A DNA stretch of 64,000 nucleotides, taken from the NCBI GenBank assembly GCA_021399435.1, contig JAJTUP010000002.1, forward strand, positions 3,410,001-3,474,000, given 5' to 3'. The notes below the pieces were generated by a model that was not told the DNA's origin, did no database searches, and worked only from the letters and a program-made list of their open reading frames with translations. The position numbers and the translations under genes were made by a program. Source of the DNA: Diaporthe sp. PMI_573. Its lineage: Eukaryota; Ascomycota; Sordariomycetes; Diaporthales; Diaporthaceae. Of the stretch, positions 10,763 to 23,077 are shown piece by piece; within the stretch, counting starts at the first letter, position 1, and each line of letters starts with the position of its first letter.

Positions 10763-12423
10763 GCCAGTGCTAGATTGCCTATGTCTCAAAAGGGGTCGGC
10801 AAGTGGTAATACAAGGCGTGGCATCTTCTATGTTTATGCTTGTTCAGGAGCAAGTTCCTAAGGAGTTCACGATAAGTGCCTAGGTGGTGCCGTGCGAAGT
10901 CAAGGGCCGCGTCATTCTGAGGCTATTAATGTGAACACCGAGGCCACAGAAAGACAATGGCGCATTTTTCATGTACCGCGATAATGATATCCAAATAACT
11001 ATTTTCACAAAGGAATTGAGTCAGCTATTGCAGTGTCAAAATGCTATGTTGCCTAGCCTTATACTAAGTTACTTCGTCGTGTCTGCCCACTTCAATCGTC
11101 CTCAACTTCTGGATCGACCATACTGTGTTGCTTTTCCTGTCCTCTTGCGACTCAGTGTATTACGCATGAACAATAACTACAAAGGATGTTATTCCATCTT
11201 AATAATTGCCCTCTTGAATAGAATAGTAGACTAATCTAACATGGAAGCGAAGCACAAGAGATAGGAAACCATGACATGACTCTTAGACATTCTTGTCTTT
11301 ACAGTATTTTAAAATGAAAACAAGTACTACTAATGGAAATAAGTAGTCCTCTAGTAATGGTTCAGGGCATGGGTTGTAAGCTATATTACCAGGCGTGCCA
11401 CAGCTTAAACTGTACTCACTTGGTGAAAATACTAGCCTCAGCGTGTGGCCCAACATGATCCTAAGCAGTTTACTCCCAACTCAATCATACTACCTAATAC
11501 AAGATGAGTACCGGTGGCAGTCATAGTCATGACTATGCAGTAATTAACCCATGCCATGTCTCTGCCGCACGTGCAAGAGTGGCGTCCTGGGTAAGGCCAG
11601 GCTCTTTTATCTTGAGAGGAAATAGCCTCGACTATGTATCTATAATAACGGAGCCGATCCATACCATCACAACAGAGATATAGAAACTGGAACATCTCGT
11701 AGAGAACCAAGGTGGCCTTATCGAGCTTCCAACAGTCCCTGTTGAAGACAACAGCGTGGTAGTCTCCAGAATCTGGCTTCTCAACAACTTAGTGTCATTG
11801 CACTGACAAATTTCTCAATGTATGTGATATCTCGAGCGTATACCAACTAAGGGTGCATATGTTGCAAGGCATTCACTGCACCCTTCATTGAGATTGCAGC
11901 AAGCGCCCACAGCCCTTGGCCCAAACATTTGAATCTTGACACCGAAACCACTCGAAGCCCCCGCCCCCCGCCCCCATTGGTTTTCTTCTTTGATGAAAGG
12001 TAATGTCGACTTGGCCTCAGTTGACTCTTGAAGTCAGCAGCTAGCTGTGTCTCTACATCTGCTGTCGAGACACGCCGTACGACCAAGTAGCCGCTCAGAC
12101 ATGCAATCTGGGCCGTGAGGATATGTGCGTCTGGCAGAGCGGGACCAAAAACTTGAGGGACCACAATTACACTCTCTTGACGGAGAACCGGCCTTCTTCA
12201 GTCGGCCGGTAGGAAGGTGCCCAAGACCACATACATACAGCATGTGCACAGGTCGCAAAATGTGTCACGCAATTCACGACTTGCTGACTCGTTGCACGAT
12301 CAAGTGCCCACGCAGCTCGGCGGGTGCCCGAGGGTAATGGCGCATAGGACGGGTCACAACAACAGGCACGAGTCAAAGTCAAGGTGAAAAAAGTCAGGCA
12401 AAAAGGATATCGTGCAAGTTCTT
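10763..12423. other. Intergenic, no feature seen
   Basis: About 1.7 kb with frequent stops in all frames and moderately AT-rich stretches. I found no exon chain, domain or repeat. A hydrophobic minus-strand frame near 11438-11710 has no recognisable family features. Confidence 0.45.
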
Positions 12424-12516
12424 CTCTCTCGCCGGGAATTGAACCCGGGTCTCAAGCGTTGCTGCTTCCTGGATGGCGATGACAAGCTTGCATACTAACC
12501 ACTATACTACGAAAGA
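12424..12516 (-). tRNA. tRNA-Asp (anticodon GUC) with 21-nt intron
   Basis: Minus-strand cloverleaf. The acceptor arms TCTTTCG and CGAGAGA pair over 7 bp with one G-U. The D arm is TAGTATAGTGGTTAGTAT, the anticodon stem CAAGC/GCTTG, the anticodon GTC followed by A37, and the T arm CCGGG-TTCAATT-CCCGG. About 21 nt lie between A37 and position 38, the canonical place for a nuclear tRNA intron. A run of five T occurs on the same strand about 20 nt past the 3' end, suitable as a Pol III terminator. The discriminator base is G. Confidence 0.9.
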
Positions 12517-12658
12517 AGGTTCTTTGTATCTCGGTGTAAGCCGAGGTAGCTAGTGGACTGCTGCTGAAACGGGGAGAATTATGAGTATATATACTCATCC
12601 AAATGATTCAAACAGTAAATTAATAAGAGCATATTCATTTACTTAATAATTATAAGTA

Positions 12659-13205
12659 TTAAACGGAAACGCTTAAATTCGGCTATGTGTCTGAAGGTTA
12701 GTGCCTTCAGCAGTGTGTGTGTGGCAGGGTCGCAGCAGGGTGCCTGGAGGCGAGTTGGGACGATTGAGAGTGGTTCGGACAACTTTGCATTGAATTTGAG
12801 TGGGCTTCTGTCAGCCCTCCTCACAGTCCCTCCGACATTGTCTCACCCGCGGGCACGCGTGGGTTGGCTCTGGTGCGCAGATAGGGAGGCCGGAAAATTC
12901 GGCCCTCAGACCCACTATCTTTGGCTTTAAATAACCAGCCAACCCTAACCCTGACAGTAACCAAACTAAATACAGATAAACTTCAGAAATTAGGCTATCT
13001 AATAAACTAGGTTACATACTTTTTGGGTAAGAAATAAGGGTAATGCAGAGGTACGAAGTTAGGGTCTTAAAACAGCCCAAAAAATCAACTCACGGCCACT
13101 AAACTCATCTTTTGGCGCGCATGTCCCATAGGCACTTAGAGAAATCCAGTGCCAAGTCTAGGGTAACTCTCTGCGTGCAGCGCCCATATAAGTGTTTCCG
13201 TTTAA
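12659..13205. repeat. Inverted-repeat-bounded AT-rich segment (possible MITE or transposon relic)
   Basis: A 16-nt sequence at 12659-12674 (ending GGAAACGCTT) recurs inverted at 13190-13205 with a single mismatch, bounding about 547 bp. The outer flanks are markedly AT-rich (12590-12660 and 13205-13320). The interior has no coding frame for a transposase. This fits a non-autonomous DNA element or the eroded ends of a larger one, but I could not identify a clear target-site duplication or a known family. The segment lies between the tRNA-Asp gene and the TRK gene. Confidence 0.4.
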
Positions 13206-14651
13206 CAAATATATTAGTAGTAAATAATTTTTTTAACTTTCTAAAAGCTTAGTAGTAGCTTAATAAAAGGCTGTTAGATATTAATTAAATTCCTCAATCA
13301 TTTTAACTTCTCTTAAAGTTAGCTGTTGAGACGGTCCTTACGTCCTCCAGCACTGTGACAAGAACACTATTGTTAGCCCACAACTGAGACAGACTGTGCA
13401 CTGCTAGCAGCATAGATGCCCCGGCCAAAAGACCAGAATTTCCAATCGACATTAGAAACACCAAGCAGGATATAAGCCCGGACCGTCACAACAACCGTAA
13501 TCCTGTCACATGTAGCAGCTAAAAGCAACGAAACAGAAACCATGTCTAGCTCCATGGTACCTAGGTAGGCACGCAAGTAATCAGGCGTGCCGCGTGTGAT
13601 ACTTTCCCATAAAGGATGATGGAAACACAGCCAACACAATCATCTGGGCTGTTTACAGGCTCGGACAATGACTCCAATTGACGAACCTGTAGCTGCATTC
13701 GCGACTAAGGCACCTATATTCTGAGCTTTTCCTGGGCATTTGAGCGATGCACAATTGGCAGTACAACCAAGCTCTCGTTCTGTTCCTTCATTTTGATGTC
13801 ATTTGCGTGAAGATTAATATTCGCGCCGCTGCATGGTGTCATATTTCTTCGTCTGCCAGTTAGCAGAAAGCTTGACCTAACAGTGCGTTATCCTCACCCT
13901 AGCAACTACTGTTCCTTGGCAAAGGCAAGACTTGTCAAGTAGTGCACGTCAGATATTGACTCAGGCTTTGCAATGTCGCTTAAGCCCCTGCCAAGTTCGC
14001 AATGAAATCCAGAGCATTGACTGTAAAAAAGGTTGTGTATCGGACGAGACATGGAGAATACCCACGTACTAGCCGGAGTTTCGGGGCATACTGTTCAACG
14101 GCTCTAAGTAAACATAAGCAACTCAACAAGGAACAATCGATATTTCTTCATTAGGTGAGCAAGGAAGAACCGGTGGGTAGACGGTGGAGATAAGCCCAAG
14201 AAAGTTGCATTATTCAGAACTTGAGGGGAGATGCCATGTATCGCGAGCAACCGAAGAGAAACAGAATTACTGGAAATCTTCCACCACGACACCAAGAATT
14301 CAATGATTGAGTTTTGTGTGACCTCATCGGAGCCACCTACGTGGCGTGAGCTGCCAAGTCGACTCTTCCTAGTCCGTAGCTCCTTGGCAGATTGGCCTCC
14401 GAGACGCGGCACTGCCTCCCCTTATTCACGTGCTTGAGCCGCAACATGCAAATGCCTCTTCCTGTATGTCCCTCTCAGCTTACGCTTCGACTCCGTCTTC
14501 CCGTCGTAACAGTGTCCTTCACCGGTCGGCCTGGCGTGGGGTTGTCGCATCATAACATTTCGGGTCAGTGAGAGTTCTCAAAGTCTAGGCTCAACTCTTC
14601 CGATCTGATTCTCCGCCAGTGGGACGGGGACGAACCAAGGCGCGTTCGGCA
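13206..14651. other. Intergenic upstream of the TRK gene
   Basis: About 1.45 kb. The first 120 bp continue the AT-rich flank of the inverted-repeat segment; the rest is ordinary sequence that should contain the TRK promoter. A hydrophobic minus-strand frame at 13373-13639 has no family features and is not called. Confidence 0.45.
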
Positions 14652-17442
14652 ATGGAGCTTACCGGGCAGTCGTGGTGGAAGCCGATTGGGAGACCACGAT
14701 GGATGCCAAAAGCCAACTTCATTACTCTACACTGTGAGTATTCTTCCCTGGTACATATCGGACATTGTTTCTGACGTCGACACACTGGCGTAAACAGACT
14801 TGTACATCATCGTGGCAGGTCTCTCTGGCCTTCTGATATTGCTCCCACACGGCAACATCTCGGCCATCGACGCGTACTTTTTCGGCGTGAGTGCCTCAAC
14901 AGAATCAGGCCTGAACACGTACGTGTAACCTGCCTAGACGAATGTCTGAATACTTGCTGACAAGTGACACATGTAAAGTGTTGATTTGAAAGAATTAGCG
15001 ACATACCAACAAGTCTATACTTACTTAATTGCTATGATCACAAATCTTACTTTCATCAACATCGCCGTAGTAGTCGTGAGACTGCACTGGTTCAGGACAA
15101 AGCTCAAGACCCTTGGTATGTCTTGGCCTTCATCCCATGAGCTCACAGTCATCCCGAAAGGCTCATTCTGACCGACAGCACAGCACCGATTCTGCTTAAA
15201 TCAGAAGGTCACGATACCGATGGAGCAAGTCCGGACCGTGTTGACTCTGAGTCTGACTTGGATCTTCGTCCGACGGTCACCGAGCCCGCTAGAAAATCCC
15301 CACCTTCCATCACAGGAGTAGACAAGTCATTGCATTTGGTCAAAACCGATAGCCCGAGACGCATCACATTCGCTCCTGACGTCCACCGCCCACCTGAATC
15401 AAAGCCACTTTATATTCCGGGGCCAAGAGATCGCGACAATGGTATGCCTACCGATCATGCTTTCCAAGTTTCTCTATGAACACCTCAAGTTAAGTTGGAC
15501 TCACACTCATGGGACAGGCCATCCCATTGTCGAGCGAGATGTCGACGACGAAGCGGATGGTAAGTGCAATCTACATCTAAGGAAGCTGTCACAAATCTTG
15601 ACCATCCGGGCTCTGACTTCAGCGTGCCTCTAGATGCCGAAGACGCCGTGGTTGTAGTCCCAAAACCCAGCGAACCCAAAACGGGCATTGTTAGGCGACG
15701 TACCTGGGGAGGAGACGGCCCAGGGGGCTTGCCAGCCCTGTCCAAGGCCATCTCCATCGAAAGGGTTGCAACGACCGTTGGGACAGTCTTTGTACTGGGC
15801 AAGACGCGTGCCGGGGTTGCCCGTCAACCTACCGCACCACCCCGACCCACCACCACCGGGCTGCCAATGCTATCGAAGCAGGTCACGATCGGGCGCAACT
15901 CGCAATTTCTGAACTTGACCTCATCAGATAGGGAGAGGCTTGGTGGCATTGAATACCGAGCCCTAAAGGTTCTATTGAAGATTGTGGTCTGTAAGTCAAC
16001 GTTGCTTCTGCCGCCATGAATCATGACGGTGCTACTCGCCTGCATTCACACGCTGATCTCGGATGAGCATACACTGTTTTCCTCAATATCCTCGGGGTAA
16101 TCAGCCTGGTCCCCTGGATACACCATGCTCCTCAGAAGTACAGGGACTGGCTCGACGCGAATGCTATCGACTACTCATGGTGGTAAGGGCTCAAAATTGC
16201 TGTTGCAGCCATGGCTCGTGTCCTGAAAGGTGCTGACTTTCCAAGGGGCATCTACTCTGCCCAAACGATGGCCAATAACCTAGGTTTCACCCTCACTCCA
16301 GATTCAATGGTCACTTTCCGCGACGCTACCTGGCCCATGCTTATCATGACTTTCCTCGCCTTTGCAGGCAATACGTGCTATCCGATTTTCCTTCGACTCA
16401 TCGTCTGGGCCATGTTCAAGCTCGTCCCTTCCCGGTCGTCCTTGAAAGAGACACTCCGATTCTTGCTCGACCACCCACGAAGATGTTACACCCTTCTCTT
16501 CCCGAGTCCCGCGACGTGGATTCTGTTCGGCATTGTCGTCTTCCTTAACGTCGCGGACGTCGTTCTTATCATCGCTTTAGATCTAAACAACCCTGCCGTG
16601 AATGACCTGTCTCTTGGGCCCAGGATCTTGGCATCCCTGTTCCAGGCAGCGTCGGCCCGCCACACCGGTACTGCGACTTATGTGCTCTCGCAGGTGAATC
16701 CAGCTGTGCAGTTCAGTCTGTTGGTAATGATGTACATTTCTGTGTTACCCATCGCAATTAGTATCCGCGCGTCAAACACCTATGAGGAAAAGAGCCTGGG
16801 AATATACCTGCCCGACGAAGAGGAACCCGACGAAAATCAAGGGACCACTTCGTACATAATGGCACATGTCCGCAACCAATTGAGTTTCGACTTGTGGTAT
16901 ATCTTCTTGGGAGTATTTTGCATTTGTATTGCCGAGGCAGATAAAATCATGGAGCCGGATCAGACGGTAATGCTCCCCACGATCCCAGTATCAACATTGA
17001 ACCAGCGCCTTGGCTGTATTGCTGACCACTCGTGGCGAACAAAGGTTTTCCAGGTCTTCCCGATCCTATTCGAAGTCATGTCCGCATAGTAAGTTGCGCA
17101 TTTCGAACCCCCAAGGAAAATAGTAATCAGTGCTGAGAAATATCCAGTGGCTGTGTCGGCCTCTCCCTCGGCCATCCGTCGGTAATGACCTCGCTCTGTG
17201 GACAGTTCACCACTTTTAGCAAAGTCATCATCTGCTTTATGATGATACGCGGCCGCCACCGAGGGCTACCATATTCCCTCGATCGAGCCATTATGCTACC
17301 CAGCGAGCAGTTAAATGAGCGCGGGGGGCTCTCCAAGACAACATCTCAACAGAGTACAGGCAGGTCTCATGCTCTTGGGTTTCGACGGAGTAGGGGCGGG
17401 ACCGAAAGGACTATACCCATGAAAACGCACCACACGCAATGA
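14652..17442 (+). CDS. TRK/TrkH-family potassium transporter
   Basis: Ten exons: 14652-14733, 14798-14918, 14979-15115, 15184-15441, 15518-15559, 15634-15990, 16068-16182, 16246-16966, 17045-17088 and 17148-17442, giving 723 aa. It imports K+ at the plasma membrane. The four pore repeats are visible: NFITLHY then STESGLNT, WGIYSAQTMANNLGFTLTPD, the HTGTATYVL repeat, and YGCVGLSLGHP then SLCGQFTTFSK with IRGRHRGLPYSLDRAI, a fungal TRK hallmark. The cytosolic loop between the first and second repeats carries RRITFAPDV and RERLGGIEYRALK and is short compared with yeast Trk1. The intron at 16967-17044 is 78 nt and stop-free, so unspliced RNA stays in frame; its CTGAC branch site and the joined QTVFQVFPILFE favour splicing. 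The tail is convergent with the Nep1-like gene. Confidence 0.88.
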
Positions 17443-17705
17443 ATCTGAGTGTGGCTAGGCATGGTGTGCATTAGGGTGGTCAACTCATCTGATTCAGCAA
17501 CGTCTATTACAAGCTCTTGACCAATGGATTTCAGACATATGCCAGAAATATATACAATGAAGCGGAAAAAGAAAATTGGTTCTGTTCCTTAGTCGCTCTT
17601 GAACTGAAGGGCAACATATGCACCCATACCTAGAGACCCTTTCGCGGTGTAGGCTGACTTGTAGCCGGGGACAACAAAAGTCGCCAACGTTGCTATCAGT
17701 GCTAT

Positions 17706-18563
17706 TCAGAGGGTCGCATAGCCCTTTTCCAAGTTACCGACGAATGCGGAATCCTTGAAAGGGACCATTGCTTTGCCGAAGTCGGTAGTTTGCAGCGCGT
17801 CGCGGGCTGCATCGGTCAAGCTTTCCCACGCAACCAGCGGCTGAGTGCCGCCGGCGGTGGTAGTCTGGAGTAGCTGGTGGTTTAGTGGCCAGGTGGAGAC
17901 ATACTCGGCCAAGGGCGAGTCTCCAGAGAGACCGGGAGACCTTGTCGAGGAGAGACCGCCGTGGGCGGAGACAGAGAAAGCCACGAGGGTGGCGTCAGCC
18001 GTCTCTGCTGAAAGCCAGGCGATAGCCTCCTCCCAGTCGTAACGGTGGCCAAGCCCGCTGCTTGGTGAGTCTTTAGGCATAAACCTTTGAAATTGTCATT
18101 AGTATAGGGTCAGAGAATTAAGGGACGTCGATGTGGCCAGAGGCTTACCAGGAGTACATGATAGCAAAGTACTCCCCATGGGTAGCGGCACGGGCATATA
18201 CTTGGCCCGTTGAAGAAGAACAGTGTCCATTTGAGGACCCTGACGGCTTTAGCCCGCCACTATAATGGACTGTGTCAGCATGCCGAACATATTTCAATGC
18301 TGTTGGCTTAGATCGAAGAGGGGCTCGAACCTGGTATTCCCTTGCGCGTCAACGGCTGGGAAAGGTGTACAACCGTTGGTTACCTTGAGCTTGGGCTTGT
18401 ACTTCAGCATCAGGTTGCCTGCAACTGTGTCGGGGACGGCCTCGTTGAACCCGATGACTGCATCATGAGAGATAACAGACCTCGCTTCGAGAGGCGTCGA
18501 GGGAGCCCCAAAAACGGGAGCTGTTGTGAGAGCGAGGCCGACGAGAACAGATCGAATAGACAT
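17706..18563 (-). CDS. Nep1-like protein (NPP1 family), type 1, variant core motif
   Basis: Three exons, 18563-18331, 18259-18149 and 18084-17706 (introns of 71 and 64 nt), give 240 aa, the usual size for the family. The N-terminal signal peptide ends near the AGAP-like VFGAPS stretch. Family elements are SHDAVIGFNEA, two cysteines (NGC near the end of exon 1 and NGHC in exon 2) as in type 1 members, MYSWFMPKDSP and the central heptapeptide, here GHRYDWE (residues 127-133). Tyr130 stands where family members usually have His, a position in the metal-binding and activity-associated motif. Members are secreted and many, but not all, damage dicot membranes; this substitution makes activity uncertain. 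No truncation or frame break is seen. The gene is convergent with the TRK gene, 263 bp apart. Confidence 0.85.
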
Positions 18564-21500
18564 TATGAGACTAATATGGCGGCAGAGACGTGACCGAGAG
18601 ATCAGGATAATGCTCTGTAAAGCCCGAATCGACCCAATACAACCTGTCAGAGCTTCATGAGCTCAGCCACTCACAGCAATTGGAAAGAAGTGACCGAGGT
18701 GTATCAGGAAACCGTGGACAGCGATGACGGCCGAAGCTCACCAAGTTTATGTAGGGCGCCGTGCCAATGTGCCCCAAGCCTCCCATTCTCGCATTGTGGC
18801 TTCGCCCCATCACGATTGCCACCTCAGGAAGGCAGGGAATCCACCATGTCAAGGGACTCGACTCGTATTATTGGTGGTTTGGTGTATTGAAAGTAGGTGA
18901 CCACCACAGGGAAGGGCGTGGAGAAAAAGGGACGGCTGCAATTGGCCGTCGCCAACCCCGTGGCCGCTGTCAGAGACGACGGCTCCCACCGATCGGGTGC
19001 TGCGCATCTCCGTTATGGGACAAATTGCGTCCATTATTGGCCAAATATTGAGAGTCCTTGTGGTTGTACGCAGGGGCTAATCAGTGATGGAGCACGCGAG
19101 AGCTCCAGTCTGCACCCTATAGATCGGACAAGTTCCCTAATCGGCCGCCCCCCCCCCTGACTGACCTATGATAGTCCGCCACTTCGCTCATATCTTGAGT
19201 ACCGATTGTATTGGCATGATTAGAGCTAGATGACACCATGCACAATGGAGAGTGGCTCTTAAAAGGACTACTGCATGACACTATTTTAACATATCGGTGT
19301 CCTGGTGGTTCTTGTCTCCGGCCATACCTGCATATCTTCAAGAGCCAAGCGGCAACTGTTTGATTGATTGTCCAAGGGCAGCCTCGTCGTCTCTTGCGCC
19401 GCTCCCACCAGGCAAGTTCCCTCAACAATCACATAAATGGACTGCGGAGGAACGTAACGAAAGCAGAGAGCCCATCCTTGGATGTCCTGAAATGAAAGCG
19501 GGCTGTGTGGAGGATCACCTCCCAGGTTACTGACTCGTAGTAGCCCAGCCTCAGTAACACAAAGGACAGTGGCCGAAATAACCGAGAATTTGGCTACGTT
19601 CGCCGATGCTTCTTTGGGATACCCGGCCGATATCGAAGTGGCATCATTGATGGGTTTGGGGGGGGGGGTTGACGTTGCTGTTCCCAGCTATCCTAGTTGT
19701 ATGCCACAAGACCAGAAAGAGACCAGAAACACAGTACATTCAGGGGGATTGTAGGGGCCAGAACATCCATAACGAGCCCGGCTGAGGAGACATCTGACCG
19801 AGACCAAATACGAAGAGGACCTGTGCACTCAAGTGCTAATTAGGCCATGGGACATACCACAGAGCTGTTGAAGGAGAAGCCCTGGAAACGTCGCTCGATC
19901 CGAACCCCAAGACCAACATGCCCAACCGAAATAGGCTGGACTTGAGCGCATGTGTGCTTGTGCTTTCATGATATACGAGATCCACAACCAAGCTTGCGCG
20001 ACATGATCCATTGTGAGCAGTTTTGTGTGCAAGTGAACATTGAGCCTGCTTCCATTGAGGCTCTTGCAGAGAATTCGCTTGGGAAAGGGTGGGCGATCAA
20101 TATTTTTTTTTTTTTTAAAAAAAAGGGGGGGTTAGCCCGAGAGCGTAAAAGACAGAAAGTAGCCACACAAGTCAGCTCCGTCAAGACACGGCCATGATAA
20201 TTCCTCCCAAGAGTCGGGCTATCGGGTGTGTTTCCTCGGAAAGGCCTTGACAGCGGTTGGGTTGGTGATCAGGCAACGTCAAGGGGTGCGAGAATGGGCC
20301 GCCTTCTCATGGGCCGGAGAGAGGGATGGGCTGATATGGGGCGTGCAGGCAGCGACCCGCGGTGTGGCTGGACCGTCTTTGTGGCCACGCCGAGTGCCTG
20401 ACGCCGGTTCGGGCACCTACCTGTAGGCGTAGTTGACGTGTTGAATTGAAATTGACTCTCGTGATGGGATGCGACCAAAAGCAACGTGAGCTGGACCAGC
20501 AACGTGGGCCCACCGGGGGGTGGATGGACTCGTCGCGGACGGGAGAGCGCGAGACTAACACGGGATTAAGCTCGTGGAGCAACGGGCAATATATTGCGGT
20601 GTCGATCGGCGACCGAGGGCACATGTTCCTAGACCCCTGACGGCGAACAAAGGTGGTAATTGATCTGCGTGCTGTGGACTGAAGAGATGATGAGATTGAC
20701 ATTTGACCAGGGCTCTGCAGCATGATACTGTGTATCTAATGCTCCTGCAGCGTGAGCAATGAAGGCGATTCGCCTTGGTGTGATAGACTCGGTGTGTCGG
20801 TCTCATGTGAGAGCAGGCCGCCGGCTTGACGCCCCACATCGGTCACAAGCGAGGCCAGCCCATCCAATCAGGGGCAGTTTTCCCGTGCGTCGCACCCTGC
20901 CTCGGACCCCTGGATGAGCCTCAAACCTCCGCAGCTGGAAACCTTGCGCACCAGTCGTTGGCTTGGTCTCAACTCTCCGACCTCCTCGACGCCCCAAGTG
21001 TTCCAGGTCCCGGCGATCCGACAAGATGTGACAATGCCAGGCGCCCAACCCAGTAGGCTCGCCAGCACTCCGGCCAGATGATCAGGGTCTACACGGTCTG
21101 TCCTGTTGACACCTCCCTGCCTACCTAACCACCTACTCTGCCCTCCTTGAACAGGTCTGCGGAGCATCATCATCATCATCTTGTCCGTCTCGCATCATGA
21201 GTATCACGTCAGGGCCACCCTGATGAATATCTTGCCATTTCTCAAACCTGCCACGCTCCCGCCCCTGAGCCTGTACCACGGGCGCCAACCGCCCAGACGC
21301 CAAACCCCTTGTCCTCCCCCCCCCTTGTGACACACAGACTTTGCCGCGAACTGTCAATCGGACGACCCCACTCATCAGGTCACATCGTCCCTTTCCAGAG
21401 ACATCTCGCGTCCGCCATGACGATGCCTGTTGCATAACGCTGCTGCGCCTGCGTCTTCACACCCGTTTCCTCTCCCCATCTATCGGATCGTCGCACCTGT

Positions 21501-21960
21501 TTTAGCATCTCGTGCAAGTCTTCTCTCCCGGAATCATCTAATCTTTTTTTCCCCCCTAACATACTCCTCGCTGTCCCAGCCCCTTACAGTTCGACCTTGT
21601 TTCTGAGGCCTCGGCCACCCCAAGACCTGTCCTTCCCGTCATCGGCCGCATTGTTTTCCATTCGTTTCCTTGAGCCAGTGATCTACAAACTTCTCCCACA
21701 CCATTTCAGCTCTGGGTATAGAATCTTCCTACCAGCTAGGTCTGGGAGTATTTCGGTTAGTAAAACGGCAGGTCCACATCACGGCTCTCTTTCTCTCTAC
21801 GTATACCATTGAGCAGCGCTCAACCGCCGGCCGGATTATCACACCATACACGCCGACGCCTCGAGTTCGATCGGCCTAACAGTCGTGGAGGAGGGGAAAA
21901 TTGGCGCAAGAGCTTGGTATTCTTCGGGGTCGAAGCACAAGCAGCATCAGAATCAGGATC
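18564..21960. other. Long intergenic region with low-complexity tracts
   Basis: About 3.4 kb without a supported gene. It contains homopolymer runs (T14-A8-G7 at 20103-20131), short G or C runs, five CAT repeats at 21165-21179, and a pyrimidine-rich stretch (about 21200-21900) probably forming the promoter and leader of the gene starting at 21961. Open frames here have biased, protein-unlike composition and change frame without splice sites. Confidence 0.45.
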
Positions 21961-23077
21961 ATGATGCTTTGGCACGCAGGAGTAACGGCCCTGCTCGCCG
22001 TCGGCGTACAGGCTGGCGGTGTCGCCGACCTGGTGGCAGAAGGCGTTCTCACCGGACGGTCCCCAAAGTCAATCGAGCAGAGGGTGGAGGAACATGTCAG
22101 TGACCACGTCGTCGTCAGCAGGCAGGCATCATCCACCGTGTCACTGCAACAGAACGGGACGGTCAACATGGCCGAGTGGGAAGCCGAGGTCAACACCGCC
22201 TGTCAGGAAGCACTCTCCAAGCTGCCTCAGTCGACCAATCCGTCGGGGACATGCACCTGCTACAACTTACCCGTCCTGAACACCAAGACCGGCGCTTTCG
22301 AGGCGGACCTCAGGCTGTACCAGCTCAGCACGCCGAGGGAGGAGTTTGCGGGTATCCCGCCTGATCAGGTCCAAGTCAGCCTGTCGTACAATGGGGCCAG
22401 TGTCAGTCCGGTGACAGCCTCCACCGCAGCCCAGAAAGTCTCAGGCCCGCAGGCCCGGCAGGCCAGCTCCAACCTCCAGCTGCTGCAGACCTATCTTTTC
22501 GTGGGGCAGGTTGACCAGGACAAGATGCAGCTTGAGATGAACATGTAAGCACGTACCGGAAACCCTTCCCCCCAATCCAGGGTCCCAGAACTCTGATGGC
22601 CGTGAATACCGCTGTTGGACTCGTCGACACCGATATCACATAATTTCAGTCTTCGAGTCATCCTCCGTACACGCTGGCTGACAACCTCTCAGGGCCGCCC
22701 TAGAAGCGCTCGTCATGCCAACCGTGACGCTCTCTGCCGTCAATGCCGCCGGACAGACCGTCAACACCACCGTATCCTCGAACGAGGCAACCTTCCTGAC
22801 TGGTGTTTTCTCTGACATGGTTGTGTTGTCGGACACGGCAAAGGCCCAGGCTGCTGTAGACGATGTCACCCAGGGACTGAACAACGGGACGATCGCCTTC
22901 GTGCTGCCAGGTGTCAACCTACTTATTTTCCCGATCGGCCTGATCATCTGTGGTACGTGGACGGTGATCGGTGCGGCGGTCATTGGGTTTGGGTTCTTCG
23001 AGCGGGTGCAGTACCGCGAGTCGTACAGGAGGAGGTCAGCAATCGCCAACAAGGGCTCTGCATCGAGGAGGATTTGA
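21961..23077 (+). CDS. Conserved secreted/membrane-anchored protein, function unknown
   Basis: Two exons, 21961-22544 and 22693-23077 (148-nt intron that splits a Met codon), give 322 aa. An N-terminal signal peptide (about residues 1-19) is followed by a lumenal or extracellular domain with CTCYNLP (Cys98 and Cys100), AFEADLRLYQ and VSLSYNGA, then a single C-terminal hydrophobic helix (about 269-292) and a short Arg-rich tail, so the predicted topology is type I with a large outside domain. The pattern is familiar from uncharacterised proteins of many ascomycetes, but I know no assigned function. The start at 21961 was chosen because it opens directly into the signal peptide; an in-frame ATG at 21901 would place 20 hydrophilic residues in front. 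Confidence 0.75.

Noticed and set aside
12937..12952. Short telomere-like CCCTAACCC sequence
   Set aside because: Only about two units, far from any end; too short to be an interstitial telomeric repeat.
20269..20723. Overlapping minus-strand open frames in the long gap between the Nep1-like and unknown genes
   Set aside because: They overlap in competing frames, lack splice signals and have no recognisable domain.
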